A stretch of DNA of 64,000 bases, from assembly GCF_027744825.2 (NCBI RefSeq), contig NC_071339.1, positions 26,335,501 to 26,399,500 on the forward strand, in the 5' to 3' direction. The number at the start of each line of letters is the position of its first letter. The first letter of the stretch is position 1. The notes under the pieces are model-generated. The model was not told the DNA's origin and did not search any database. It saw only the letters and a program-made list of their open reading frames with translations. Positions 14,601 to 23,493 of this stretch are shown piece by piece. The DNA is from Synchiropus splendidus (taxonomy: Eukaryota; Chordata; Actinopteri; Syngnathiformes; Callionymidae). A program made the position numbers and the translations under genes.

Positions 14601-17600
14601 AGAAAGACCCTTTCTGCTATAGTGGGAGGTTAAAATTTCATGTTCTGAAGCTTCCCTGAAAAGTTATGGCACAATGCACAAAAACGCTTTTCAGCCTGAG
14701 ATAAGGTGGGTTTCGGAACGCCAAACATAAAAGTGTTGATAACTTTCGAAAAACACTTCAGACAGCTGAGATTTGATGTGCACCTACTAGAAAGACCCTT
14801 TCTGCTATAGTGGGAGGTTAAAATTTCATGTTCTGAAGCTTCCCTGAAAAGTTATGGCACAATGCGTAAAAACGCTTTTCAGCCTGAGATAGGGTGGGTT
14901 TCGGAACGCCAAACATAAAAGTGTTGATAACTTTGGAAAAACACTTCAGACAGTTTAGATTTGATGTGCAACTACTAGAAAGACCCTTTCTGCTATAGTG
15001 GGAGGTTAAAATTTCATGTTCTGAAGCTTCCCTGAAAAGTTATGGCACAATGCACAAAAACGCTTTTCAGCCTGAGATAAGGTGGGTTTCGGAACGCCAA
15101 ACATAAAAGTGTTAATAACTTTGGAAAAACACTTCAGACAGTTTAGATTTGATGTGCAACTACTAGAAAGACCCTTTCTGCTATAGTGGGAGGTTAAAAT
15201 TTCATGTTCTGAAGCTTCCCTGAAAAGTTATGGCACAATGCACAAAAACGCTTTTCAGCCTGAGATAAGGTGGGTTTCGGAACGCCAAACATAAAAGTGT
15301 TGATAACTTTTGAAAAACACTTCAGACAGCTTAGATTTGATGTGCAACTACTAGAAAGACCCTTTCTGCTATAGTGGGAGGTTAAAATTTCATGTTCTGA
15401 AGCTTCCCTGAAAAGTTATGGCACAATGCACAAAAACGCTTTTCAGCCTGAGATAAGGTGGGTTTCGGAACGCCAAACATAAAAGTGTTGATAACTTTTG
15501 AAAAACACTTCAGACAGCTTAGATTTGATGTGCACCTACTAGAAAGACCCTTTCTGCTATAGTGGGAGGTTAAAATTTCATGTTCTGAAGCTTCCCTGAA
15601 AAGTTATGGCACAATGCGTAAAAACGCTTTTCAGCCTGAGATAAGGTGGGTTTCGTAACGCCAAACATAAAAGTGTTGATAACTTTGGAAAAACACTTCA
15701 GACAGTTTAGATTTGATGTGCAACTACTAGAAAGACCCTTTCTGCTATAGTGGGAGGTTAAAATTTCATGTTCTGAAGCTTCCCTGAAAAGTTATTGCAC
15801 AATGCACAAAAACGCTTTTCAGCCTGAGATAAGGTGGGTTTCGGAACGCCAAACATAAAAGTGTTAATAACTTTGGAAAAACACTTCAGACAGTTTAGAA
15901 TTTATGTGCAACTACTAGAAAGACCCTTTCTGCTATAGTGGGAGGTTAAAATTTCATGTTCTGAAGCTTCCCTGAAAAGTTATGGCACAATGCACAAAAA
16001 CGCTTTTCAGCCTGAGATAAGGTGGGTTTCGGAACGCCAAACATAAAAGTGTTAATAACTTTTCAAAAACACTTCAGACAGTTTAGATTTGATGTGCAAC
16101 TACTAGAAAGACCCTTTCTGCTATAGTGGGAGGTTAAAATTTCATGTTCTGAAGCTTGCCTGAAAAGTTATGGCACAATGCACAAAAACGCTTTTCAGCC
16201 TGAGATAAGGTGGGTTTCGGAACGCCAAACATAAAAGTGTTGATAACTTTTGAAAAACACTTCAGACAGCTTAGATTTGATGTGCAACTACTAGAAAGAC
16301 CCTTTCTGCTATAGTGGGAGGTTAAAATTTCATGTTCTGAAGCTTCCCTGAAAAGTGATGGCACAATGCACAAAAACGCTTTTCAGCCTGAGATAAGGTG
16401 GGTTTCGGAACGCCAAACATAAAAGTGTTGATAACTTTCGAAAAACACTTCAGACAGCTTAGATTTGATGTGCACCTACTAGAAAGACCCTTTCTGCTAT
16501 AGTGGGAGGTTAAAATTTCATGTTCTGAAGCTTCCCTGAAAAGTTATGGCACAATGCGTAAAAACGCTTTTCAGTCTGAGATAAGGTGGGTTTCGGAACG
16601 CCAAACATAAAAGTGTTGATAACTTTGGAAAAACACTTCAGACAGTTTAGATTTGATGTGCAACTACTAGAAAGACCCTTTCTGCTATAGTGGGAGGTTA
16701 AAATTTCATGTTTTGAAGCTTACCTGAAAAGTTATGGCACAATGCACAAAAACGCTTTTCAGCCTGAGATAAGGTGGGTTTCGGAACGCCAAACATAAAA
16801 GTGTTGATAACTTTTGAAAAACACTTCAGACAGCTTAGATTTGATGTGCAACTACTAGAAAGACCCTTTCTGCTATAGTGGGAGGTTAAAATTTCATGTT
16901 CTGAAGCTTCCCTGAAAAGTTATGGCACAATGCACAAAAACGCTTTTCAGCCTGAGATAAGGTGGGTTTCGGAACGCCAAACATAAAAGTGTTGATAACT
17001 TTTGAAAAACACTTCAGACAGCTTAGATTTGATGTGCAACTACTAGAAAGACCCTTTCTGCTATAGTGGGAGGTTAAAATTTCATGTTCTGAAGCTTCCC
17101 TGAAAAGTTATGGCACAATGCACAAAAACGCTTTTCAGCCTGAGATAAGGTGGGTTTCGGAACGCCAAACATAAAAGTGTTGATAACTTTTGAAAAACAC
17201 TTCAGACAGCTTAGATTTGATGTGCACCTACTAGAAAGACCCTTTCTGCTATAGTGGGAGGTTAAAATTTCATGTTCTGAAGCTTCCCTGAAAAGTTATG
17301 GCACAATGCGTAAAAACGCTTTTCAGCCTGAGATAAGGTGGGTTTCGTAACGCCAAACATAAAAGTGTTGATAACTTTGGAAAAACACTTCAGACAGTTT
17401 AGATTTGATGTGCAACTACTAGAAAGACCCTTTCTGCTATAGTGGGAGGTTAAAATTTCATGTTCTGAAGCTTCCCTGAAAAGTTATTGCACAATGCACA
17501 AAAACGCTTTTCAGCCTGAGATAAGGTGGGTTTCGGAACGCCAAACATAAAAGTGTTAATAACTTTGGAAAAACACTTCAGACAGTTTAGAATTTATGTG

Positions 17601-18090
17601 CAACTACTAGAAAGACCCTTTCTGCTATAGTGGGAGGTTAAAATTTCATGTTCTGAAGCTTCCCTGAAAAGTTATGGCACAATGCACAAAAACGCTTTTC
17701 AGCCTGAGATAAGGTGGGTTTCGGAACGCCAAACATAAAAGTGTTAATAACTTTTCAAAAACACTTCAGACAGTTTAGATTTGATGTGCAACTACTAGAA
17801 AGACCCTTTCTGCTATAGTGGGAGGTTAAAATTTCATGTTCTGAAGCTTGCCTGAAAAGTTATGGCACAATGCACAAAAACGCTTTTCAGCCTGAGATAA
17901 GGTGGGTTTCGGAACGCCAAACATAAAAGTGTTGATAACTTTTGAAAAACACTTCAGACAGCTTAGATTTGATGTGCAACTACTAGAAAGACCCTTTCTG
18001 CTATAGTGGGAGGTTAAAATTTCATGTTCTGAAGCTTCCCTGAAAAGTGATGGCACAATGCACAAAAACGCTTTTCAGCCTGAGATAAGG
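11630..18090. repeat. C1 type B satellite block, homogenised
   Basis: About 34 monomers of a distinct subfamily. They are marked by CCCTGAAAAGTTATGGC in place of CCCTGCAAAGTTATGGC, by CACAAAAACGCTTTTCAG in place of the ACGCGT palindrome, by GGTGGGTTTCGGAACGCC, and by CATAAAAGTGTT. Neighbouring monomers are far more alike than in type A blocks, and small variants (TTGGAAA, TTCGAAA or TTTGAAA; CACAAAAA or CGTAAAAA; GATAA or AATAA) alternate in patterns that repeat at multiples of 188. This is the pattern left by recent local amplification. C3 lacks the block and C2 has only about four monomers of it. Confidence 0.9.
14990..18070. repeat. 1,692-bp higher-order repeat (9 monomers) in type B block
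   Basis: Rare variants recur at a spacing of exactly 1,692 bp: TTTCGTAACGCC near 15651 and 17343, AGAATTTATGTGC near 15896 and 17588, TTATTGCAC near 15793 and 17485, and the pair of open stretches beginning near 16134 and 17826. 1,692 is 9 x 188, so a nine-monomer unit has been duplicated in tandem near the left edge of the provirus. The start of the first copy is approximate. Confidence 0.85.
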
Positions 18091-18481
18091 TGGGTTCCGG
18101 AACGCCAAACATAAAAATATTGATAACTTTGGAAAAACACTTCAGACAGCTTACATTTGATGTGCAACTACGAGAAAGACCGTTTCTGCTAGAGTGGTAG
18201 GTTAAAATTTCATGTTCTGACGCTTCCCAGCACAGTTATGGCACAAAGCAGAAAACGCGTTTTCAGTCTGAGATAAGGTGGGTTCCGGAACGCCAAACAT
18301 AAAAATGTTGATAACTTTGGAAAAACACTTCAGACAGCTTAGATTTGATATGCAACTACTAGAAAGACCCTTTCTGTTATAGTCGGAGGTGAAAATTTCA
18401 TGTCCTGAAGCTTCCCTGAGAAGTTATGGCACAATGCAGAAAACGCATTTTCAGCCTGAGCCCAGGTAGGTTCCGGAACGC
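18090..18481. repeat. Divergent monomers at the left edge of the provirus
   Basis: Two satellite monomers carry private variants (GCTAGAGTGGTAGG, GACGCTTCCCAGCACAG, GTTATAGTCGGAGG, CATGTCCTGAAGC, GAGCCCAGGTAGG). The same set occurs at 34950-35320, left of the solo LTR. These monomers are the original left flank of the insertion. Confidence 0.9.
18478..18481. repeat. Target site duplication ACGC, left
   Basis: ACGC stands directly before the TG that opens the left LTR and is repeated at 26854-26857 directly after the CA that closes the right LTR. The uninterrupted satellite reads GGAACGCCAAAC with a single ACGC. A 4-bp duplication with TG...CA ends is the normal integrase signature of gamma-like retroviruses. 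Confidence 0.9.
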
Positions 18482-18905
18482 TGTGGTCCGGCCAGCGGGG
18501 TATACACTTCTCAGGGCGTCGAGTTGGGAGCGGAAGAAACCACAGAAGTAGTGGGATACAAGCTTTGTTTTATTCCACATCAGCGTAACATCATCTCTTC
18601 GCTTGACATCGCTCAGTATCAAATTGTTCAAAGTATAGACACATTAAGTTGGGGCTGGATCAAGGGCGCTCCTTGGACCAGATACGTCGTCACAAACATG
18701 CATATTCACATTTGGCCTTCTGGCTGAATCACAAGAGCTTCTGGCAGCTCCAGACAAAACATACATTCCTGTCTCCACCCCAAGGTAGCCATCTCTGGCG
18801 TATTTGGAATACAGAGTGGGTAGATATCTGTTAAACATTCCATTGGTACTGAGAAACAAGTCATCCTTATAACTCTAATGACACAGGTCAAATTATTCCA
18901 CAACA
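18482..18905 (-). mobile_element. 3' LTR of the provirus
   Basis: 424 bp, starting TGTGGTCCGG and ending CACAACA on the plus strand. It is identical to the right LTR except at five positions: 18500, 18636, 18650, 18869 and 18899. It is the 3' LTR because all genes are on the minus strand and a polypurine tract lies directly to its right. Short open frames inside it are not genes. Confidence 0.96.
18569..18574 (-). promoter_or_regulatory. Polyadenylation signal AATAAA in 3' LTR
   Basis: TTTATT on the plus strand gives AATAAA on the minus strand, about three quarters of the way through the LTR in the sense of transcription, where the U3-R/U5 border of retroviral LTRs usually carries it. The same hexamer is at 26517-26522 and 35408-35413. 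In this LTR it would end the proviral transcript. Confidence 0.75.
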
Positions 18906-18919
18906 TATCCCCCCTTTGT
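18906..18919 (-). promoter_or_regulatory. Polypurine tract
   Basis: The minus strand reads ACAAAGGGGGGATA immediately before the TGTTG that opens the 3' LTR. An A-rich/G6 run at this position is the plus-strand DNA primer site of retroviruses. A short ATA separates the G run from the LTR edge. Confidence 0.85.
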
Positions 18920-19473
18920 GGGTCTCAGACCCACACACCGAATTTAGCAAGCTATCCCATTTTATTTTACTGAAGATTATTTAGTACTGTAACAGAGCAG
19001 TGACAATATACTGGATATAAGAATGTAGAAAATGTTAACTACATGATTAATATAGCTGAAGTTAGTTCAGTAGGTTTACTGCTGTCTGGTTAAATAAAAA
19101 ATCTCAACCGCGTGCATTGTTAGTACCCGTCGCAGGAAAGTGTTAGTCAGTTCGCTTCCGGAAGCGTCAAAAGTTTTCCCGAATTGTACTCTTACTTGCT
19201 GACATGATGCATGCTGAACTAATTTGAACTTTCTTGAAATCATTTTGAACTTGTAAAACCCGAACACATGGATTGAACACAAAATTAACCAAAAACAATG
19301 TGTGAACATAAACAATATGATGAATTAGAACACATGGTTATGCAATCATATTACAGGACAATGAAACATAATGAACACCCAACAATAAAAATGTTACTAC
19401 CTAAATGGTATTCTCTTTTTTTCTGGAAGTCTATTTTCGCTTTTGTTGCTTCTTGTCATAGGTGAGACTTCCC

Positions 19474-19509
<36 letters not shown>

Positions 19510-19634
19510 CAGTAATCAAGCAATTAATTATACCAGCAAAGAAACATAAGATCATGATTTAAACACATTTGTAATGTAATCATAACAACACCTCCTTCTT
19601 CAGTCACGTCTGGAGTATGATGAGAGTCCTCCAA
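18920..19634 (-). other. 3' untranslated region between env stop and polypurine tract
   Basis: About 715 bp with no convincing coding potential. The longest minus frame here (19076-19315) has only a TTG start at its edge, an internal ATG two codons later, and no recognisable motif. The stretch is AT-rich and contains the A30/G6 tract at 19471-19506. A 3' region this long is more than a simple gamma-like provirus needs and could hold export or splice signals, but none can be named from sequence alone. Confidence 0.7.
19471..19506 (-). other. A30-G6 purine tract, polypurine-tract-like
   Basis: On the plus strand six C are followed by thirty T. On the minus strand this is thirty A followed by GGGGGGAAG, resembling the terminal tract (AAAGGGGGG) about 555 bp further on. 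It may be an expanded second polypurine tract, or simply a poly(A) tract grown by slippage. Confidence 0.6.
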
Positions 19635-22073
19635 TTAATCTGGTGATGGGTACAGATGTGGTCTCTCAGTCACCACGAGAGCCAGTTGTTCAGCAGGCAT
19701 CATGTTCAGCATCTGTGCGTTCCAAAGTCCCGTCGTGACTGCTAACTGCTTCTCGATCATTCGCAGACACAGTTTCCTCATCATGGGTACGATGCAACAT
19801 GCCAGAAGAAAAATGACAATTAGTATGAATGCAGCAGTAGTCCCCACTTCTGCAAAAAATGCTCCCCATTTTCCTAGATGTCCATCTAACCAATCCCAGG
19901 CCCAACCTTTAGCCCCTGCATGCTCTTTTATCTCATTTTTTAAATCTCTAAGTTTATCCATTGCAATGGCAAATGTTCCATCAGGCGCGGTGTTGTTAGG
20001 AATGTAAGTGCAACACTGATCTCCAAACATGTGACACACACCACCTTTTTCTGCTAGTAACCAATCTAACACCTGACGATTTTGTAACACCATTTTACCA
20101 GTTTCATGCAGTTGTTCTCCCAGTAGTTTAAGTATTTCATAAGTATGGTTTGTGTATCTCTGCGCATTATAGTAAATATAATTAATCCAATCCACATTCT
20201 TATTAATTTGTACCCAAGGGAGTATTGATTCTAATCCTGCTCTAGCTTCATCTAATGCTTTAAACTCCTGTGGAACACCTCGAGGTGAGTCTGCCCAATT
20301 TATATAGATGTCTTTGTGAAGACTGATTCCTCTTTGTTGCCTGTCTGAGTTCAACTCACCTCTCATCCTTAACATTGAACTTACATCTCCATATATGAAT
20401 GTTGTTGGCATCCTGAGTCGAACCAATGCACATAACCCCACCCAGTAGGATGGCAGCGCATTGAGTAAGATATTCTCTCCACACATCCAATAGCTGTCAG
20501 CAATAGCAACGGTCTGCGCTTCATACAAATGAACCAGCGGAATGCTCATTGTTATGTTTTCACAGGTTTGACTTAATTCAATTGGATTTTCAAACCACAC
20601 TGGTTTAGTGGGGAATTTAGGATTCATTCTTGCTTGCGGGAACCATGAAACTACCCATGTCACATTACAATTAACTGTTGTGTTGCCCACATGTCTTGCT
20701 AGAGGAAAATGCTGGTATCCTCCACTAGCAAAACATTCATATTCTAGAAGTTCATTTACCTTATAATCTACTGGCGGCTCCTTTTGAGTTGTTTGTATCT
20801 CAAAATCTTCACACCTTTCACGCACTATACTGTCCTGGTTGTCCAACATCTTACGCCCTTCTTTTGATCCATATAAAAATCTGCAGTTTAAACCACACAT
20901 GGGAAGTTTGAGTAATGAGTTGTCTTGTGTCATGATTGCAAAATTTCCCTGTTTGCATTGCTCCCTTTGAGTTCGAGCACATTCTTCTGCTGTGTACTTT
21001 TCAGGAATTACAGTAGGAAGTTCCATTGGTGTTGGTGTACAAATTAAACATTCAACCTGCGTCATTTCTTTAGCAGTATAACTAACCCATTTGTACGATT
21101 CATTTTTCTGGGCTAGATCCCATAGTCGATCTTCTGTGAGTCTAAAGCTTCTTTGCTGTGGTTTGAATTTCACTGTCTTGAGTTCCTCGTCCTCTGACAT
21201 GTTGACCGAGTCCCACTTATCATATGAATCATAAAAATCAGGATCTTGCACATCAGAACTGCGTGGTTTTATAACCTCGGGTGTCTCTGTCAGTTCTCTC
21301 GGAAACCCCTCAAAAGGAGTTGTCATGACTGTGTCCAATACCTTCCCATGTGGAAAATACATAACAAATTCAACTTCGTATATTTTCCCTGGCTTCAATC
21401 TATTTGCCCTAATCCCCAATGTCCATTTTGTGAGATTTTTCTCCAATGACAGATCACACTCTGGGTCACCCATTACCCGTTCCTTAGACCTTATTACTTC
21501 CCACCCACAGATCATATTTGAACTGCCAGATGCTGTTTTTTCAATGATGTTAATTCCTCTTCCAACCATCCCACCATACATAGGTTGTTCTGGAATTTGG
21601 ATCTTGACTTTTTGGGACAGAGTTAAACTAGTGGTTGCATTCAGGACGTAACGAGTGGTTGAGTCTGAGACCGGACATGTGGTTTTATTACAGATAGGAC
21701 TAGTGGTGGTCAAAACTGGACGGTCATCTTCCTTTCCTTTTTTTGACTGTGGTGTGGTTCCAAGTTTGGCAAACAGTGTCTTACCTAGAGCTCCCTGACC
21801 TCTGACCTGGATCCCACTTTTACTCCGCCTGTCCTGCACCAATACGCTTAACGGTTTGTGTTTCTGGGCATGTTTCACACAACGGGTGATCGCATCGTAC
21901 TTAGCTGAGTCGCTGTTCTGCTGGAGTTTTTTAGCTGGAACTTTGGGTGTCACGGTCTGGACTTTGGTCGGCTGCTCCGGTCTCGCGGTTCCCGTCCGTC
22001 GCTGCGCGAGCTCGTCTCCTGGTGACAACCAAACCAGACAACTTATTATCACAGCAAGCCTTGTCATCAACAT
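19635..22073 (-). CDS. env: Retroviral envelope glycoprotein, intact 812-aa frame
   Basis: Envelope precursor of the provirus, expected at the cell surface as SU (receptor binding) and TM (membrane fusion) subunits. ATG at 22073 in an A-at-minus-3 context, with an in-frame TAG shortly upstream. Residues 1-23 look like a signal peptide with a hydrophobic core. There are ten N-glycosylation sequons (N129, N145, N213, N291, N324, N464, N470, N506, N642, N693). SU has C342-LI-C345, a CX2C that may pair with TM. TM shows an immunosuppressive-type segment near 663-680, CX6CC at C680/C687/C688, a membrane helix near 742-763 and a tail of about 48 residues. The only RXXR in the right area is R578-R581; what follows is not a typical hydrophobic fusion peptide, so the cleavage site is uncertain. 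At 812 residues it is longer than common gamma Envs, mostly in the N-terminal part. It overlaps the end of pol by 143 bp in another frame and is presumably made from a spliced mRNA. Confidence 0.93.
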   Translation of the reverse strand: MLMTRLAVIISCLVWLSPGDELAQRRTGTARPEQPTKVQTVTPKVPAKKLQQNSDSAKYDAITRCVKHAQKHKPLSVLVQDRRSKSGIQVRGQGALGKTLFAKLGTTPQSKKGKEDDRPVLTTTSPICNKTTCPVSDSTTRYVLNATTSLTLSQKVKIQIPEQPMYGGMVGRGINIIEKTASGSSNMICGWEVIRSKERVMGDPECDLSLEKNLTKWTLGIRANRLKPGKIYEVEFVMYFPHGKVLDTVMTTPFEGFPRELTETPEVIKPRSSDVQDPDFYDSYDKWDSVNMSEDEELKTVKFKPQQRSFRLTEDRLWDLAQKNESYKWVSYTAKEMTQVECLICTPTPMELPTVIPEKYTAEECARTQREQCKQGNFAIMTQDNSLLKLPMCGLNCRFLYGSKEGRKMLDNQDSIVRERCEDFEIQTTQKEPPVDYKVNELLEYECFASGGYQHFPLARHVGNTTVNCNVTWVVSWFPQARMNPKFPTKPVWFENPIELSQTCENITMSIPLVHLYEAQTVAIADSYWMCGENILLNALPSYWVGLCALVRLRMPTTFIYGDVSSMLRMRGELNSDRQQRGISLHKDIYINWADSPRGVPQEFKALDEARAGLESILPWVQINKNVDWINYIYYNAQRYTNHTYEILKLLGEQLHETGKMVLQNRQVLDWLLAEKGGVCHMFGDQCCTYIPNNTAPDGTFAIAMDKLRDLKNEIKEHAGAKGWAWDWLDGHLGKWGAFFAEVGTTAAFILIVIFLLACCIVPMMRKLCLRMIEKQLAVTTGLWNAQMLNMMPAEQLALVVTERPHLYPSPD

Positions 22074-23493
22074 TTTGACTATCTAAATCATTGACTTCAC
22101 TGCCCTGTTTTCTTTCCTGTTTGGTAGTGGGGCCTTGTGCCTTTGTGCAATGGCTCAGATGGTACCAAGTGGAGCTGCCTTCGACTTGGACAGCTGTTGG
22201 TGTTGCTCGGACCACGGTGTATGGACCTTCACGTCTCGGCTGGTGCCACTTCCTTCGGAAGACCTTGATATACACCTGGTCGCCGGGAACCACCAAATGC
22301 CCGACCTCACGATCGGCCTCAAGCTCCCGTTTTCTCTCCTGCAGATAGATAGTCTTATGGATAGAAGTTAATTGCTTCATATAACTTCTAAGTTCAGATT
22401 GTAGTTGCTCAAGTGGAGGCCCCTTGTAGGGTCCCCTCAAATGTGGTGCTGGCATCGGCCGTCCCGTCAACATCTCATGTGGTGTCAAATGTGTGCTTCG
22501 ATGAGTTTGCATGCGATAACTCATCAGTGCTAATGGTAACGCATCAACCCAGTTTAGCTTCGTGCTTGCGCAGATCTTGTTCAGTTTCGCTTTCAGAGTT
22601 CCATTTATCCTCTCAACCATTCCCTGACTCTGGGGGTGATAAACGGCACCCAATCGTTGTTTGATTCGAAGTTGCTGCAAGATGCCCTTCACAACCTTTT
22701 GTACAAATGCAGCACCGTTGTCTGAGCTTATTTCTGATGGAATGCCAAATCGAGGAATGATTTCTCTGGTCAGGAATTTGATTACTGTTTCAGCACTCAA
22801 GTCTTTGGATGGTGCTGCTTCAACCCAGCGGCTAAACCGATCAACTACCACCAACATGTAGCGTTTCCCTTGAACCGTTTTTATCATGTCAACGTAATCG
22901 ATCACAAGATGTTTAAATGGACCTTCTGGGACTGGAATATGACCTATTGGTGTCTTGATGTTTTTTCGTACATTGTTTTCTGCACAAATCTCACATTGAT
23001 TCAGCACTTCATCTGTTGTTGTCTGCAAAAATGGGGACCAATATCCCTGCTGTCTGATTTTCTTCACCACTTCCCCCCTTGCACAGTGATCTGCACTGTG
23101 CACCTCAGAAATCAAGATGGTCAAAAGTGCAGCTGGAGCTACGAGCAGGCCTTCATGTGATCGCCAGAGACCCTTATTGTCCACAGTAGCTCCTCTTTGT
23201 TTCCACAAAACCTTTTCATTTTCGTCTGCATTTTCTTGGATGGGGATTTTCATGGGGAGGTGGGTGGCATACTTTGGACTCACGCAGGTGTAAGTGGCTC
23301 CAGTATCAATTAACATTGGAACTTGCCTGTCTTCCAATTTCACTTGAATGATTGGTTCTCTGCCAGCTTCTCCTGTTTGGCTTGAAAGCTGGCCCTCCCC
23401 GGTAGGATTCTCCATAATTTGCACCTGCCCAGGGGTTTGCTGGTCCTCTTTGTTGTATGGGCTGCATCTGTGCCACTGGCATTCCGGGGCCGG
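21931..23493 (-). CDS. pol: Pol remnant: protease N-terminus fused to complete integrase
   Basis: The frame is open from just after a TGA at 23494-23496. The first in-frame ATG is at 23415, but Pol is normally made by recoding from gag, so the frame is given from the stop. Counting from the GTG at 23424: protease active site D40-TGA with flanking beta-strand residues, but only about 20 residues follow before protease similarity ends. No flap, no reverse transcriptase and no RNase H are present. From about residue 66 the frame is the linker and integrase: zinc-binding H109, H113, C144, C147; catalytic D176, D235, E271 with exactly 35 residues between the last two; a GPY motif at 400-402; then a basic, low-complexity tail. 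The integrase looks complete and undamaged. The protease is probably inactive. The fusion is in frame, so the deletion kept the reading frame. It overlaps gag by 188 bp and env by 143 bp. Confidence 0.93.
   Translation of the reverse strand, partial: PAPECQWHRCSPYNKEDQQTPGQVQIMENPTGEGQLSSQTGEAGREPIIQVKLEDRQVPMLIDTGATYTCVSPKYATHLPMKIPIQENADENEKVLWKQRGATVDNKGLWRSHEGLLVAPAALLTILISEVHSADHCARGEVVKKIRQQGYWSPFLQTTTDEVLNQCEICAENNVRKNIKTPIGHIPVPEGPFKHLVIDYVDMIKTVQGKRYMLVVVDRFSRWVEAAPSKDLSAETVIKFLTREIIPRFGIPSEISSDNGAAFVQKVVKGILQQLRIKQRLGAVYHPQSQGMVERINGTLKAKLNKICASTKLNWVDALPLALMSYRMQTHRSTHLTPHEMLTGRPMPAPHLRGPYKGPPLEQLQSELRSYMKQLTSIHKTIYLQERKRELEADREVGHLVVPGDQVYIKVFRRKWHQPRREGPYTVVRATPTAVQVEGSSTWYHLSHCTKAQGPTTKQERKQGSEVNDLDSQNVDDKACCDNKLSGLVVTRRRARAATDGNRETGAADQSPDRDTQSSS
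23235..23255 (-). other. Deletion junction inside pol (protease to integrase linker)
   Basis: Around residues 57-63 of the pol frame the protein passes from protease to the segment before the integrase zinc finger, which in intact elements is separated from protease by more than 600 residues. On the plus strand the area contains ATGGGGA twice within about 20 bases, which could be trace microhomology. The exact breakpoint is inferred and could be off by some tens of bases. Confidence 0.6.

Larger units (their letters stand above)
57..18481. repeat. 188-bp satellite array, copy C1
   Basis: This is an uninterrupted head-to-tail tandem array with a period of 188 bp, about 98 monomers; distinctive variants recur at exact multiples of 188. 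Each monomer carries landmarks in order: GGAACGCCAAACATAAAA, GTTGATAACTTTGG, CTTCAGACAGCTTAGATTTG, GTGCAACTACTAGAAAGACC, CTGCTATAGTGGGAGGTG, TTCATGTTCTGAAGCTTCC, AAAGTTATGGCACAATGC and TTTTCAGCCTGAGATAAGG. Because 188 is not a multiple of 3, every reading frame shifts at each monomer; the short open frames on both strands follow from this and show no protein family. No gene, promoter or RNA gene is seen. The array length, HOR structure and a monomer near nucleosome-repeat length fit pericentromeric or other heterochromatin, which is inference. Confidence 0.97.

Noticed and set aside
106..18065. Dozens of 60-110 codon open frames on both strands in the satellite, with repeated peptides
   Set aside because: They recur with the 188-bp period, exist on both strands of the same monomers, change frame at each monomer and are broken by common variants. 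No domain, no codon signal. By-product of a satellite with few stops.
18644..18859. Short frames inside the LTRs (also near 26592 and 35483)
   Set aside because: Same LTR sequence three times, overlapping frames on both strands, no motif.
19477..19506. T-run read as a terminator on the plus strand
   Set aside because: No hairpin precedes it and the DNA is eukaryotic. It is better read as the A tract of the provirus strand.
19702..20007. Plus-strand frame of 101 codons opposite env
   Set aside because: Antisense shadow of the env TM region. No motif.
21325..21651. Plus-strand frame of 108 codons opposite env
   Set aside because: Antisense shadow of env SU.
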